A program made the position numbers and the translations under genes. The notes beneath the pieces were generated by a model. It worked only from the letters and a program-made list of their open reading frames with translations. It did no database searches and was not told the DNA's origin. From Hyaloperonospora brassicae (Eukaryota; Oomycota; Peronosporomycetes; Peronosporales; Peronosporaceae), in assembly GCA_947650285.1 (NCBI GenBank), contig CANTFL010000086.1:1674001-1738000 (forward strand): a stretch of 64,000 bases of DNA, given 5' to 3'. Below, piece by piece: positions 10,597-20,855 of the stretch (positions are counted from its first letter, which is position 1; each line of letters opens with the position of its first letter).

Positions 10597-11540
10597 GTTT
10601 TTAGCATTGAATATAATTGGCCTCCGACCTCATAACATTCAATACAACCTCTGCCTTTAGCAGCAGCTTTTTACTTCTGCTTGTCTTGGCTATCAGCCAG
10701 TGCGTCACGCACATGTCGTAAGACATTCAATCGCGTTGCGAGAAACTCGCTTACCAGTTTTTGAACAGTAGAAGGGCTGATATCAGCAATCCGATCGGCA
10801 ACTCCTCCCCCACCAAGCCCTGAATCACGCAGTGATAGCGTTAACTAATCGCAAGGGTGTGTGAGACCATTCACATCAAACGGTGTTTTGGCGGTGGAGG
10901 CATGCACATCGTTATTCAACGCAAACTCAATGACACGGAGCATTGAAATTCAGCATTTTGGCGTTTCAGCGCAAACACTGTCCTAGATCTCACCGATGAT
11001 GCGATTCACTCGCTCTGTTTGACCATCAGTCTGCGGATGATCCGCTGTGGACATGTCCAAACGTGTGCCGAGCACCTTGAAGATGGATTTCCAAAACTTC
11101 CCAGTGAAGCGAGGATCTATATAAGAGACAATTGCCAACGGCAAACCGTGTTGTCGAAAAACGCGATCGATAAACAGCGTAGCTGTACCCTCACCAGCAA
11201 TGGTATCCAGCACCGCCGCTAAATGAGCCATCTTGATCAAACGGTCAACAAAGACCACAATACCCGTATTTCCGTACGAATCCTTCAGTTATTCGAACAG
11301 GAAGTCCATACTGATGGACTCCTAACAAACCTTGGGTATAGGCAAACTAGCCAGCGGCGCGGCCGCGTGAGGTGAGGATTTCACCCGTTGACACGTTTCA
11401 CACGTACTCACATATGTGCTCACCCATTTGTATAGTTTGGGCCACCAATTGCATTGGATAACAGAGCCGTAGGTCTTCTCACGACCGAGATGACCACTCA
11501 ACGCAGTATCATGTGCGTCATAGAGGATCCGATACTTCAA
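9962..11540 (-). pseudogene. B1 integrase and chromodomain, broken
   Basis: Read from high to low coordinates. The zinc-binding HHCC region is at 11322-11540 (YDAHDTALSGHLGREKTY, then CETC). The catalytic core is at 10983-11258 and ends DGQTERVNRIIGE. The GPFTVVAKKGLAYTLNLP C-terminal domain lies in 10138-10581. The chromodomain at 9962-10153 has YLVKWRGYPESENSWE. The second catalytic Asp of the core is replaced by Tyr (codon at 11121-11123, SYIDPRF where the family has SDRDPRF), and a stop lies just after MDF near 11286. Pieces lie in different frames. It would bind and insert cDNA if intact; as it stands it cannot be active. Confidence 0.85.
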
Positions 11541-13274
11541 CTACTCATCATGAGGGACAACGATGCGAGGGGTATCCTCCATATCCGTGCTATAGCACAA
11601 CAGGCCTTGATCGATGGAATATCGATGTAACCTCGCACGTAATCGTGCCGACAATTCCATGTCCGAACCTTAAACTCCTCGCTTCCTAGAGCACGTAGCA
11701 GAGCTACACAGTGTTCATCCTTGGCAGATGCCGTACGGATGAGGTCAGTGACCGACGACGACAGAGTCGTAACATGAGCAAGCTCATAGTCAGGCCTGCG
11801 TGACAACGCATCAGCCAAAGCATTCTGCTTGCTCGGCTTATACTTCACCTCGAAGTTGTACTCGGCAAAGAAGGAAAGCCAACGAGCCATTCTCTGAGAG
11901 AGGTGAGGCGACTGGGTCGCAGTGCGTAGTGACGCATGATCTGTATCGATCACAAACGGCTTCGAGTCAAGAAGATGAACTCGGAATTTGACGAGAGCAT
12001 ACGTCATTCCATGTAACTCTTTGTCATGAACAGTGTAGTTTTTCTGCAGACATCAGCTGCCGGGACTCAAACGCAATGACGTGTTCCCTTCCATCAGAAT
12101 CTGTCTGTAACAGAGCGATACCTAAAGCAAAGTCATATGCGTCACAGACGACACTGAAAGATCGCTCAGGATCAGGCAAAGCCAATATGGGCGCATGTAG
12201 GAGACTCTCCTTGACTGCTTGAAAAGCATCATGCTCAGTGCTAGTCCAGCACCTTTCCACATCCATTTTAAGGAGATTGGATAATGGCCGAGCCATATCT
12301 GCGTAATTCGCACTGTACTTGTGCAAGTAATTGGCAAGGCCAAGCCACTTACGTAAGTCCTTTTGGTTCTTTGGAACCGGCCAATCAACTATAGCTTTCA
12401 CCTAGCGGGATCCGCTCGAAGTCCTCGCTTACAATAAAGCACCCGAAAAAGGGAATCTCTTCTGCACCAAAGATGCACTTAGACGCGTTGGCGTACAACT
12501 TATTCGTGCGCATGCACTCGAGCACCGCTCGTAAAAGGTCAATGTGATTGTCCACATCTGACCGACCGTTCATAGCACGAATATGGACAAAGATATCATC
12601 AAAGTATGTCTGTGCATATCCTCGGTGAGGTCTGAACAATTGTGTCACGAGACGATTGAATATAGCCGGGGCATTTGAAAACCCTTGCGGCATAACAAGC
12701 CACTCTCAGAGAATACCGTTTGGAGTGCTGACCGCTGTCAGCAGAATATCGCTTTCTCGCATGAGAAGCTGGTATAACCATCGACTAAGTCGAGCGCACT
12801 GTACATAGTCCATCCCACCATATTGTTCTTAAGGACATCCTTCCTCGGAATTGGTGTCTGAGCTGGGATGGTGGCCGCATTGAGCTTATTGTAAGCATGA
12901 ACAATGCGCCACTTCCCATTGGGCTTTTTCACACAGAAAGTCGGTGTGGAATAGGGACTTTTGCTCTCACGTACCAATCCTGCCGCGTGCTTTGCACAAA
13001 AAAAGTCGTCAATGACGTCACACTGTTCCTTCGGTAAAGGCCACTGCCGTGTTACGCAGTATTTAGTTCCAGGAACCAAGTCAATTTCATGACGTACACC
13101 TCTATCGGGAGGCAAAACGGACGATGGGTTGTGACACATCACGTCCTGAAATTCCTTTACCAAACGATAGAAATGATCAAGAGGATCTGTAAGGATTGAC
13201 GATCCACTACGGGCATCCAATGCCGCCTTTGTGTCCTCAAAGACAGACTCGTACAATAACGAGGATGAGTTCAA
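11537..13274 (-). pseudogene. B1 reverse transcriptase and RNase H, broken
   Basis: RT begins with HEIDLVPGTKYCVTRQWPLP in 12738-13274, followed by TPTFCVKKPNGKWRIVHAYN. The catalytic YFDDIFVH is in the next piece (12385-12693). RNase H follows in 12024-12401 (VVCDAYDFALG) and 11537-12007 (DTDHASLRTATQSPHLSQRM, ADALSRRPDY). At least four frame changes or stops separate the pieces, and the same breaks recur in B2. It would copy element RNA into cDNA. Not functional as written. Confidence 0.88.
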
Positions 13275-13600
13275 CTCAATATCTGGTCAAATGGCCACTA
13301 ACTCGAATAATTCTCCTGCCTGTAAGGCTTGGCTAAATTCGCCGTCAGACATTTCGTCTAGGTCAAAGAGAGTATCCAAGGATGGAAGAGTCTCAAGACT
13401 AGTATTATCATCAATCTGTCCTGTCAACCCATTGACAAGTGTATATAGTGTATTATTACTATTATCACTTCGTGACTTCTTAGACGTTGGGCGCTTACCA
13501 GGTGCCACCTTACGCTGGAATCGTTTCCTCAAAGAAACCTTACGCCTCCTAGAGGCCGGGACAGTCGGGTCCCCGTGGTTGCTATTTATCTTAGCACGCT

Positions 13601-14580
13601 CTATACGAGGCTCATGTCTTGAACGACATCTGGAGAAGTGTGATGTAACTCGAACTCTTCACCCAGTGTGTTTACACGTTCAACTTTACGCACAGCATTC
13701 GGGCCAAGCCCTGAACACTCTGGCTTCTCGCCATCAATTTCATTACCGACATTCAGTGAGATGCCGCCTCGGCTGCCCTCACTCGGTGGAAGTTCACGTG
13801 CCACTTCACGTTCAGCATCCAGGACTAGCCCTAAACACTCTGGCTTCTCGCCATCAATGTCAGGACGGACATTCAGTAAGGTGCCACCTCGGCCGCCCTC
13901 ACTCAGTGGAATTTCACGTGCCACCCCACTCACATCAGAGGAATTACATTCCTGATGTCTCGTCCCTAGGCCAACCATGCCTGCAGCATACAGTGACTCA
14001 GTATCACAGCGAGTATAACTCAACGGAGTATAACTCCCTTCACGTACGGTGAAAGAGACCCGCTGAACATTGATGTCATTGACATTGGAGTTAATTAACT
14101 CTGACATACCAATGTACAGCACATTGACATCTTCCGTCAATGACTCGCGCCAATAGCGCTTTTGTTGCCTAGCAAAGGTGGGTTCATGACTCTCCAAAGC
14201 TTCGCTAGGAACATAGCACGTGGCGCCTAAGGTCTTAGACCTACAATCAATCCATGGCCAATGGTGTTCAAGCCAAGCCATTCCCAGGATGAGATCATAT
14301 CTCGAATCTAAATCGAGGACAAGACAACGTTCAATGCTGTCAAAGTCGAAAACTTCACATTTAAGTTCAACGGAACTTTAAGCACCGTGACGCGACTACC
14401 AGTCGCTAAATGAACGGTGACCGAATCACCTTCATGCGCTTTGAGCGCTTCAGCGTATCGCTGACTTCCCTCAAGGGAACGACGTCGAGCACAATTGCGT
14501 GATGGTCCGGAGTCGATTAGGATCGACCAATGCTTCTCAAAGCCTTTAACCTTTGCCTTGGCGACTAACAAGCCAGGCAT
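13601..14580 (-). pseudogene. B1 retroviral-type aspartic protease and spacer, broken
   Basis: The protease carries LIDSGPSRNCARRRSLEG, a DSG-type active site, in 14308-14580. B1 lacks one base near 14350 compared with B2 and so shifts frame; B2 reads through to WLEHHWPWIDCRSKTLG. The part down to 13601 is a poorly conserved spacer before RT with two diverged copies of a Gly/Arg-rich segment (SEGGRGGT and SEGSRGGI). Confidence 0.75.
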
Positions 14581-14689
14581 TTTCCACGCTCTGTGCTGGG
14601 CACATAGATTGGTGGGGCTGATCCCTAATTCACTCTACCTCGTAGAGAAGCAACAGAACTCAGTTCTGCTTCAATAGGGCTCCCCGCAC

Positions 14690-15722
14690 CTACTGGGTGT
14701 AGTCGTTTCCCCGTGCCATACCAGGTTTCTGGTTGTGTCTGGAGTTTCGACCCATAGGAGTCGGTTGTTGCTTACGCGAAGTACAAGTGGGACGCAAGTG
14801 TTTAGTGCTTCCGCACATATAACAGCGTCTCACTTCCTGTCGTTGCTCTGCAACATGAAGCTCCACTTCACCTTCATCTTCAGCATGGCTGAGATCCATC
14901 GGTTCTGGCTTACAGTAAGCCGAGGAGCTCGCAGAGGTTGCCCTCGCAAAGCTTGGGCTGTACCCATTCCAACCAAGTCTGGCCGAGTTGAAGTTGTGCT
15001 CAGCATTTTGAGTGATGCTAACAGCTTCCTTAAAAGTAGAGGGATGGACCCGAAACACCTCGGTCCTGGCAACGCCATTACGAAGACCTTCCATGAAGAC
15101 AGTCATATAGACTGTATCATGGAGAGGGTCAGACTGCATAGCAGCCATAAGAGTTCTCAACTCTTGGACATAGTCCATTAACTGATTCTTACTATGTCGG
15201 GTAGACAAGAAGCGTTAGCGCACGCAATAAGCCTGTATAAACGGCGAGAAAACTCGCAAAAGGTCTAACTTGACCGAATCCCGTGTGGGGAACGCCAAGT
15301 CGAACGCCGTGCCACACGTCAGAGCCCACTCTCTAGTTCTTCCATCAAGCTTGGAGATAGCCAGCGAGACCCGCTGGTACTCCAGTGAGATAATGCCGGA
15401 GCTCATGGCCATCTCAATCTAACGGATCCAGAGGGTCAAGTTCCCCCCTCCTTCCCGGAGTAGTGTTTAACGTCCACCCGAAGGGGACGAGGCTTCGCCT
15501 CTTCATCTGGCATCACCACGTGGCGTGTTGGCATAGCCGAATCTACTTGCTTTAAAACTGCCCTAAAAGGGCCGTTTCATACTGCATGAAGATCTCGACT
15601 CGTGCATTGAGCACATCGAGACTTTGAGCACCTAGAAACTCCACATACTCTGGGCCTACGGCCGCGGTCATCTTATCAAGCGCGACATTTAGGACCTCAG
15701 AAAGGGGTGTGGATTGATCCAT
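14690..15722 (-). pseudogene. B1 gag, broken
   Basis: Gag (capsid and nucleocapsid) from an ATG at 15722. The core contains KLDGRTREWALTC and VQELRTLMAAMQSDPL, as in other oomycete gypsy gags, and the C-terminus has a CCHC knuckle CYMCGSTKHLRPTC. In-frame stops at about 15552, about 15413 and 15215 are all present at the matching places in B2, so the lesions predate the spread of this sequence. Confidence 0.8.
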
Positions 15723-15771
15723 CCTCATAGAGGATCAGTCGTTACCGACTCAGGCGTAGATTGACAACGAT

Positions 15772-15779
15772 TGCTACCA
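15772..15779 (-). promoter_or_regulatory. B1 primer binding site
   Basis: Two bases inside the 5' LTR the minus strand reads TGGTAGCA, complementary to a tRNA ending in TGCTACCA. That is the end expected of eukaryotic initiator tRNA-Met. Only 8 bases can be matched. Family A uses the same octamer. Confidence 0.55.
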
Positions 15780-15781
15780 AG

Positions 15782-16315
15782 TGTAGCGAAGCTACACAGC
15801 TCCTTGAGTCAGAGGAAGACTTAACGCTCAATGAGCAGCTTAAGATTCTATGAACCCGACTTGAAGAGGCAACAGCTCCGGGAGCTAGATTTGGTTCAAA
15901 GAACCCGACTCAAAGAGTCAACAAGCTCAGAGAGCTTACGGTCCCTGTTCCAGGGGGACCAAACGATTCAAATAATCAAACGCACTGAGTGCACAAGGAG
16001 TAGCTGCCTTATCAAGGCGTTGCTTCCTCCTAAACGATCGCAAGAAGCCTTAGAGAGGCACGTGTCTTTTGTTGATCAAAATGGGAACTGAATGTTATGT
16101 CTTCTTTTAACCTGAAAGAACACCTTAGAGCAAAGTAATTAACCTACTCACTAATGTCCTAAATAAACCTTTTAAAAGATCTTGTAATCAATGGTTGACA
16201 GACATCAGTCTTCCTTAATTGATACTTGGGTTCTAATATTACTTTGAAGAGGATCCCATCCCTTGTGTGTACCACAACTATTGTCGACTACCAGTCGACG
16301 TGTAACCCCATTACA
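15782..16315 (-). repeat. B1 5' LTR
   Basis: 534 bp, TGTAGCGAAGC to CCCCATTACA, aligned end to end with 8504-9036. Confidence 0.85.
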
Positions 16316-16935
16316 GTTAAAGGTTTGTTTGAAGCAGCTGGCGAGATGACTTTGGGAACACGCGCAAGTAAAAGCGGTGGGCCCTTTACAAGCGGGCCTG
16401 GGTACATCGTCTTGTGTTGCTCCTCTTGCGGTGCCATTATCTGCGACCGGTGGTGATCTAGTGGCGGCAGTGACTGCTGGAATGCAACTGGTCTTTGTGG
16501 ATCTGCGGGTGCGCCAAATGAGAATTTGATCCAATCCCTTTTGACCTTTGCTAGATGTTGTTGCGAAGGCGGCGCTTGATCCATGGAGGCTTAAGATGGA
16601 GGAATCTGCTGCTGATGGCGGTGGTCGCTCCAGCTCGAAGTACGACGCGTGGAGGTACGACTTGTTGGACGGGTGGCAGTAATTTTGGAGTGTGCGTTCG
16701 CCCCGAAACGTCGAGCCCCAGGCATTGAAGTCGGTGCTTCGAGAATGACGCCAAAGATAGCCGAATCAAAAATCTGCCGATCGTCGATGGTGCCATTCTC
16801 ATCATTATTTTTTATGGGATCGTAGTTCTCGTAGTTGCTCGGGCTAGCGTACTCTTGCTGCGATTGGATGTTGGGAAGACTGAGGAGGGTTCTGTCCCTA
16901 GCCGCCCATACAGGCAATAGATAGATGCGTATCAT
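16316..16935 (-). pseudogene. Broken Gln/Ser/Pro-rich reading frame next to B1
   Basis: A minus-strand frame runs from an ATG at 16935 down to the B1 edge with one in-frame TAA (16591-16593). It is Gln, Ser, Thr and Pro rich (for example QQQIPPS before the stop and SMDQAPPSQQHLAKV after it). I recognise no domain. If the B1 insertion is removed, the frame ends within a few codons in the left flank. It may belong to the older element bounded by the inverted repeat, or be a decayed host gene. Confidence 0.3.
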
Positions 16936-17254
16936 ACTTACCTTGTACCCGTAGATGTCCTAATTACATTGGTTATACGGATTGGGCAGGCCAGTGCCCA
17001 CAGGTATGTCAGCTCCAGTTGGACCAGGTGCGAGGTTGTTGGGTGTGGGTATACCCATAGACCCCCACACGTTTTTAACAACCCCGCGCTTTCCAGCTTG
17101 AAGCCCGTAATTGGGTATACGCCATTAGACCGCCAAGTCTAGGCGTGCCGCCCTGACTACTGATGTTACCCCAATCGTTCACCCCGAACGATCTTTGCTG
17201 GTCCACAACGGGATATTTGGTCGGACACGGAACACAAGGCTTCTACAGCTGCTT

Positions 17255-17553
17255 ACATGGCGATTTAAAAGAGTCACGGTGCGAGCTGGTAGATATATGA
17301 ATTGTTAGCATTGGGCACGAAAGTGTCAATTGAATGTATTTTAACTTACTTGCTGCCGCGCTTGCTGTCAATTCCTGTTTCACTTACTACCCTTTTGCTA
17401 TCCCTAGCAATCAAGCAGTTATCGTTCCATGTTGCAGTTTAGTATAATGTGGTTAGCACTATTTGGCGTGTTCATAACACTTGAGTTGAGTATAGCACTA
17501 ATTTTGGGACCTTTGTGCATGTGTGGTACAGGTTTTGAGATTAACTCTTCTGG
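17255..17553 (+). repeat. Right arm of the inverted repeat
   Basis: Partner of 8163-8475 in opposite orientation. Similarity starts near the GCGATTTAAAAGAG block and stops at AGATTAACTC. Confidence 0.65.
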
Positions 17554-18120
17554 ACCCTCGAAGAATCAAATACGCGTATTGGTCACACACAATGCTACAT
17601 TCGACAACAAAGCAGCTATGCACTTACGATACAATAGAGTCTTGTCGCAGTGCAATTGAGACCTTCATATTGTGCACGTGTCAAAACAAGAATCACATCG
17701 AATGAAACAGGCAATTGGGTTGCCCAGTCCCAACCTGTGTCGCTCATTCACATGCAGCATCCGAAAAAGCACAACCACGTGACGTAAAGATCATTTTGTT
17801 CATTTATTTGTCATTTCATACATGTATACTTTCTCAAGCTTTGATGCCATGGAAGATCACCTCATCTGGCTGTCTGCAGTTCCTGGAAATTGACTGCCGC
17901 AAGCTTTAGTCAACAGCGAAGCTTCTACGTCGATGACGGTAAAGTGGCTGATGTGGCATCGATGCTGTATAAGAAGCAGAACGAGAGAGATCGTTGATGC
18001 TGGATGTTTCGGTACGGAAGATAGCAATTGAGCTCGTGAGCCAGCTTGGGGAGGGTACGGTTCCTATGCTGATTCTGTTGCTACAGACAACAGGCAGCTC
18101 GTGTCTCGACATGGTGCTGT
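17554..18120. other. Spacer between inverted repeat and A1, nothing recognised
   Basis: No domain-bearing frame on either strand. It ends in the left GCTGT target duplication of A1. Confidence 0.4.
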
Positions 18121-18516
18121 TGTAACGGGGCACACCCTTGCGTGAACTTAACGCAAGGGTTTTGGGTGCCCCGACAGACGTACACGAGGCAAACGAGGAA
18201 GCGTAGGTAAGGTAAAAGTAGAACTGTTATATTAATATAATTAAGTCTTTAAACTACTGTCTCTTCTGTTTGACTTAACTTAATTATGCTAATATAACTG
18301 AGTGTATGGTGACGTCTCGTCACCACTCATTGCGCGCGTCTTGCGGCGATTGGTGGGTTGATATCATCAAGATATCAACCAATGAACAGACCCTTTGGTC
18401 GACCCTTCAATATCACCACTTTGGTGATATTGTTTAAAGAATATTCAACTTAATATTCTTTATTGTCACTATCTCCTTAAAGTGACAATTTCCATGTAAC
18501 GGGCTGCCCCGTTACA
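18121..18516 (-). repeat. A1 3' LTR
   Basis: 396 bp from TGTAACGGGGC to GCCCCGTTACA, so the ends form an 11-bp inverted repeat. Inside are successive hairpins: CCCTTGCGT with ACGCAAGGG, GGTGAC with GTCACC, GGTTGATATC with GATATCAACC, AATATCACCA with TGGTGATATT, AAGAATATT with AATATTCTT. The next internal bases give a polypurine tract on the minus strand (TTAAGGGGGGTGA, 18517-18529). Confidence 0.92.
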
Positions 18517-18646
18517 TCACCCCCCTTAACTGATAGTCACCGTGTGACTATCGAAAATATGGAGGCCACCCGTTGGCCACCATTGGGACAGGGAGCACTT
18601 GTTGGGTCCGTTCCATTCACTTTCCGCCCGACCTCGCATAGTTAAC

Positions 18647-20259
18647 ATGTCTATGCGGGGTGACTCAAGACCCGCACAGCCCGGTGCTGTGCCAGCCTCT
18701 GCGGCAGACGATTCGTCGTCTGCTGCTCCTTCTTCGCCTGCAGCAACAGGTGCTGCAGGTGCACGCGGTACCACACCGCGTGCGCATGATGACCCCGACA
18801 TTGAGGTCATCTACTCTGGCGAGTCAGACGTGTCTGACTCGGGCAATGTTCCAGAGGCGTCTCGATCACCGGCGACGCCTCAGTATTCGCCAAGGCCACT
18901 GCCGAACGAACGGACTCGTGATTTGCATCACAGTCTGTTCGGCAGTGATGATGAAGGTGATCAGGGTGGTTAGGAGATTTACTCCTTACCACCGCCGGCT
19001 CGTGCCTCTTCGCACGAGCGTGATGACGATGGCGTGAGCCGTCGTCAATCTGGGATCCGTGGTACCGACAAGGGTACCACTGTGAAGCGTGATGAGCTGA
19101 AGCCGTGGCGTTTGCCCGAACGGCTCATCAATAGCTTGTCTCACGAGACAAGCCAACACCATCGAATACCCTTATTCGATGCGACTGAGCTTCACGGCTT
19201 GAGTTCCAGCGCGAAGATCTTTCGCGCTGAAGAAGAATTTTATCTCGATGTCTTCCTTAGACATCGATGGTACAACAGCAGCCAAAAGCGTGACAAGGCC
19301 TCGCTTTTGGCTGCGTGGAACGCGTTCGTCCAAAACGTAAAGAATTTTGGACGAGAAGGGTGGCTCAAGAAACTTGAGGCGGTACGCCTCAGGTTCGAAA
19401 GGCGAACGCCAACCGGTGCCAGGTACCGGTTGCACTGTTTGTCGAGTGAGGCAGACATTCCTTGCCTCACATGGGGAGACCCTTGTGCGAGTTGTGCTGA
19501 CAAAACTCGCAGCGTGCACATAGGGACGTGTACTCCCTAAATTCGCCCTGGGGAAGGGCACACATCTCGGCTGAGATGCGTGACGCGATTGCAAACTTGC
19601 AATCCGTCTACAAGCGCCTAGGGCGCGTGTTTACCGATGGGCCACAGGACTCATCGGATGGGTCTCGTCATACTGGCGGACGAGACCTTCAACATCCATC
19701 AACAGCTGAGAGCGGGGCTCCCAGCTGTTCCAAGAGGGTGGATACCCCCGCCACTGGACGAGGTAGCTCGTCCTTGATCCTGAATCGTCACGGTGATTCA
19801 AGATACGCTCCACTAGAAAGCGTTGACCACCGTGAGCATCCACCAAAGGATGTGGTGGAGGAGGAAAGACCTCCTCCAGATGATTCGGTTCACCATCTCG
19901 ACCCTTACGAGATGGATCGCGCAATCGATGAATTGCGCGATGACTTGAAGCACGAGCGCGACCGGCGCTACGCTTTGACTGATACCGTGCGGAAGAACCG
20001 CAAGGATCGCGAGGCTGATCGGGCGAGAGACCGCGCCGATTATGCCACAGCGCAGCTTCAGGTCGAGCGGGATGTCCGCTCCCTATTCGGCGAGCTGGCG
20101 ACAGCTCGCGGGGAGATATCTCGGTTGAGTTCCGAGGTATCATATCTGCGCGACCAGACGGATCGTCTGGAGCGCGAACGCAAGAACTTGATGTATGTTC
20201 TTGAACGTGGGGGCTATCTTCATCGGAAGAAGAAGGCTCGTACCGACAGTACGGTCTGA
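18647..20259 (+). pseudogene. A1 antisense ORF (aORF)
   Basis: Plus-strand gene opposite to gag-pol, starting MSMRGDS 130 bp inside the 3' LTR. Residues 1-50 are Ala/Ser/Pro-rich. Residues 51-56 (DIEVIY) followed by acidic Ser/Glu/Asp look like a SUMO-interacting motif. LFGSDDE follows near residue 104. The middle holds LAAWNAFVQNVKNFGREGW and RTPTGARYRLH. The C-terminal 120 residues are a charged coiled coil (ELRDDLKHERDRRYALTDT and on) ending GGYLHRKKKART. A1 has one in-frame TAG (18971-18973) and a two-base insertion near 19503 that shifts the frame; A4 is continuous there. The coiled-coil part lies opposite the integrase-chromodomain linker. No known family comes to mind. Confidence 0.6.
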
Positions 20260-20850
20260 GCCTCCCCACGTAAAACGTAGGATGCGTGCGCATCCTACGT
20301 GGCAATTCGATCGTGTATGCATTGCCCTTGCGATGCAACACTCGAAATGGCCCAATGTATTTCGGCAGTAGTTTACTACTGCCGACACTTGTGACTGCAT
20401 GTCCAGGTAAGTTTACCGTAGACAGTAGTACTAGGTCATTAACTTTAAATGAAAGAACATTTGCTCTTCCATTCTTGTCTGCGTTCCGTTTCTGACGGTC
20501 CACCGCATTCGCGATGGAGTCCTGAACGAAACGGACTACCGCCTCTCGAGTCAGCAGGAAGTTCTCTGCTGACTCTTTGTTTTGTCTTTCAGTGCGCTTC
20601 GTGCGCACTGCTAAGAGATTGTTCTCTTCTTCAGCGAGGTTGTCTTCTTCCTCGCTGACATAATCGTTGGCGATGCTGAATATACCAGCATCGTCATCAT
20701 CATCCGAGTCAATAATAGCGTCACCGCTATTATTGAGATGATCTTCTTCATCGATGTCGACCTGATCGACATCGGCATCATACGTGACGACGTTAGCGTC
20801 GACACGTGATGAGCAAGAGCCAAAACGGTTTTTGCTCGAGCGAGTCCCTC
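19631..20850 (-). pseudogene. A1 integrase C-terminal domain, linker and chromodomain
   Basis: Minus-strand continuation of pol after a one-base frame change at the C6 run 20850-20855. It holds an acidic segment (DADVDQVDIDEEDHL), then VLLSTVNLPGHAV and the integrase C-terminal GPFRVLHRKGNAYTIELP, a roughly 100-residue variable linker, and a C-terminal chromodomain ([18 protein letters not shown]) ending near 19631. Chromodomains of chromoviruses bind modified histone H3 and steer integration into heterochromatin. The linker is the part that faces the aORF coiled coil on the other strand. Confidence 0.85.
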
Positions 20851-20855
20851 CCCCC
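20850..20855 (-). other. Six-G run where the integrase frame shifts
   Basis: On the minus strand ATAAGGGGGGAGGG. With six G the catalytic-core frame runs into an unrelated tail; with seven it would read straight into GGGTRSSKNRFGSC and the integrase C-terminal domain. The same six-G run is in A2 (32219-32224) and A4 (53234-53239). Confidence 0.7.

Larger units (their letters stand above)
8504..16315 (-). mobile_element. Ty3/gypsy chromovirus, family B copy 1 (B1)
   Basis: Full-length LTR element read on the minus strand: 5' LTR 15782-16315, primer site, gag, protease, RT, RNase H, integrase, chromodomain, then an antisense ORF, then 3' LTR 8504-9036. The flanking pentamers GTTGA and GTTAA differ by one base, consistent with a decayed target duplication. 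All protein genes are broken. The two LTRs differ at about 27 of 533 positions by eye (about 5%). It sits beside the left arm of an inverted repeat and in front of a broken minus-strand frame (16316-16935). Confidence 0.9.

Noticed and set aside
18807..19594. Minus-strand frames beyond the chromodomain as an extension of pol
   Set aside because: They are shadows of the aORF; pol ends just after the chromodomain near 19631.
20850..20855. Programmed -1 frameshift as the sole explanation of the integrase shift
   Set aside because: The zero-frame codons AGG GGG GAG do not give a standard slippery heptamer; base loss or a sequencing error fits as well, so it is kept only as an open question.
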